Of a stretch of 32,671 nucleotides of DNA, positions 31,738 through 32,671 are shown piece after piece; the first letter of the stretch is position 1, and each line of letters starts with the position of its first letter. This stretch comes from Hyphomonas pacifica (GTDB lineage: Bacteria; Pseudomonadota; Alphaproteobacteria; Caulobacterales; Hyphomonadaceae). A program made the position numbers and the translations under genes. A model generated the notes under the pieces. The model was not told where the DNA came from. It saw only the letters and a program-made list of their open reading frames with translations, and did not search any database. Where the stretch lies: contig NZ_AWFA01000030.1 in assembly GCF_000682675.1 (NCBI RefSeq), positions 1-32,671 of the forward strand. Reading direction: 5' to 3'.

Positions 31738-32516
31738 TCTGCAGCCTCTCCCAGCACTTCAAGATCAAGCGGGTGCGAAATTTCCATACGCATCTCACGC
31801 ACGTATCCACGGGCGCGAACATTTTGTCCTTGCGCACTCTGGCAGAGGTGAGCCGCTCCCTTTCCGATCGTCAGACGCAACTCAGACCTCTCAAATGCAA
31901 GCTCGCATAAGGCATATATGCCCTCTGCCCCCATCATATCGGTGACATGTCCCTCCACCAATTGAAAACCTGTAAAATCATCCGGCAGTCTATCGGCTGA
32001 TGGCACACGGTACGCCCGCTTGTGCCATAGCCCTTCCTTAGCCGCGCGCGCCTGCTTTTCCAGCTTCAGTAACGGCTCGTTCGCTAGCGCCGTATCCGGA
32101 TAGACCCGCACGCGCGCCCCGCCGCGCCGCACCATTTCCGCATTCAGCCATAGTGTGGGCCCCAGCGCATCTGTCGTACGCACATGTGCAAGCGCACGAT
32201 CATACCGGTCTCGCGTCAGACCCGCATAGTGCAGCTGTACCTCCCGGCCCAGTACCATGTCTTCTAGCAAACGCTTGGATTCTTCATGATACGGCTGGCC
32301 TTCCCGCTCCTTATAGGGGCGAGCCGGAGCCTCGATACCGATCAGGCGGACGCTTTGCCCGGTATCCAGCACAAGTGCGTCGCCATCAATGACACGCACC
32401 ACACGGCCACGTTCCCCCGGCTCCAGCCCCTGCATTGGATCGGCCTTACTGCACGCCGCCAGGGCGCACACCAGCCAGATCATTCGCCAAACGCCCACCT
32501 TGCCTCCCCAGCTCAT
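31734..32516 (-). CDS. Thermonuclease-fold lipoprotein with altered active site
   Basis: A 260-aa lipoprotein (lipobox ALAAC, Cys22) with a staphylococcal-nuclease domain at about 36-165 and a C-terminal domain of about 95 residues that I do not recognise. Asp46 (DGDALVL), Arg57 and Arg107 (RYDRALAHV) are kept, but the motif GIDAPE reads GIEAPA: Glu62 replaces the metal Asp and Ala65 replaces the general-base Glu. It may be inactive or altered. The frame is open to 32561. The start at 32516 gives a positively charged signal peptide, while 32483 would not. Its stop interlocks with the rpoH2 stop (CTAA, 31734-31737). Confidence 0.78.
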   Translation of the reverse strand: MSWGGKVGVWRMIWLVCALAACSKADPMQGLEPGERGRVVRVIDGDALVLDTGQSVRLIGIEAPARPYKEREGQPYHEESKRLLEDMVLGREVQLHYAGLTRDRYDRALAHVRTTDALGPTLWLNAEMVRRGGARVRVYPDTALANEPLLKLEKQARAAKEGLWHKRAYRVPSADRLPDDFTGFQLVEGHVTDMMGAEGIYALCELAFERSELRLTIGKGAAHLCQSAQGQNVRARGYVREMRMEISHPLDLEVLGEAAD

Positions 32517-32610
32517 GCTCCGGCCCAGTTCTAGCACGGCGCCCCGCCCGACCAAACGCAATCGGCATCTTCAACCCCGCTACCATTTGCCTTATAGCCT
32601 TACCCCAATC

Positions 32611-32671
32611 GGTCCCGTAGCTCAGCAGGATAGAGCGACAGATTCCTAATCTGTAGGTCACGCGTTCGAAT
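32611..32671 (+). tRNA. tRNA-Arg (anticodon CCT), truncated by window edge
   Basis: Acceptor GGTCCCG, D arm GCTC/GAGC, anticodon arm ACAGA-TTCCTAA-TCTGT with CCT at positions 34-36, and the T arm beginning ACGCGTTCGAAT before the window ends. It decodes AGG. The 3' acceptor strand lies outside. Confidence 0.93.

Overview
The window reads as a compact chromosomal segment of an alphaproteobacterium, probably near the Caulobacterales/Hyphomonadaceae (the class is well supported, the family is a guess). Signs are the neighbourhood zapA / DUF4164 / tkt, the gap-pgk-class I fba-thiE-efp-suhB series, a TIGR02302/DUF4175 protein after lysA, an MmcB protein behind an alphaproteobacterial-type LexA box (GTTC-N7-GTTC), and an RpoH2-type sigma factor. 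The DNA is GC-rich, coding is dense, and genes are often joined by ATGA, GTGA or TAATG overlaps. No insertion sequence, prophage, CRISPR array or rRNA was seen.

Layout. 27-1855 (-): an EamA permease and an aldo/keto reductase in one transcript. 2047-6161 (+): central carbon genes gap, a SAM methyltransferase, pgk, then class I fba, with strong terminators after pgk and fba. 6237-7814 (-): an aldo/keto reductase with its MarR-type regulator and two candidate operators, sitting like a cassette between fba and thiE. 7858-10499: thiE, a DUF4282 membrane protein (-), efp and an inositol-monophosphatase-family gene. 10598-12094: an EthA-like Baeyer-Villiger monooxygenase behind an inverted repeat. 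12167-14169: a Trp-rich micro-membrane protein and an MsbA-like ABC half-transporter (-). 14340-16625: rpmE, a thermonuclease-fold protein, a lipoprotein of unknown function and a TlpA-like thiol reductase (-).

16659-25180 (+) is one long probable operon: argH, an LptM-like lipoprotein, a second small lipoprotein, lysA, the 913-aa DUF4175 protein and mprF. It pairs arginine and lysine synthesis with an envelope protein and an aminoacyl-phosphatidylglycerol synthase. Next come an MBL-fold hydrolase (+), then on the minus strand pduO, a HIG1-type small membrane protein, zapA and a DUF4164 coiled-coil protein, divergent from tkt (+).

29738-32516 is a stress-response island. mmcB and an unrecognised 151-aa gene form a LexA-box-preceded operon (-), divergent from an RpoH2-type sigma factor (+) whose upstream region holds ECF-like promoter elements. 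The unrecognised protein ends in a QMDLF peptide that matches the beta-sliding-clamp binding consensus, so it may be a clamp-tethered partner of the MmcB nuclease. This is the best candidate for a little-described system in the window. A thermonuclease-fold lipoprotein with altered catalytic residues and a tRNA-Arg(CCT) cut by the window edge close the segment.
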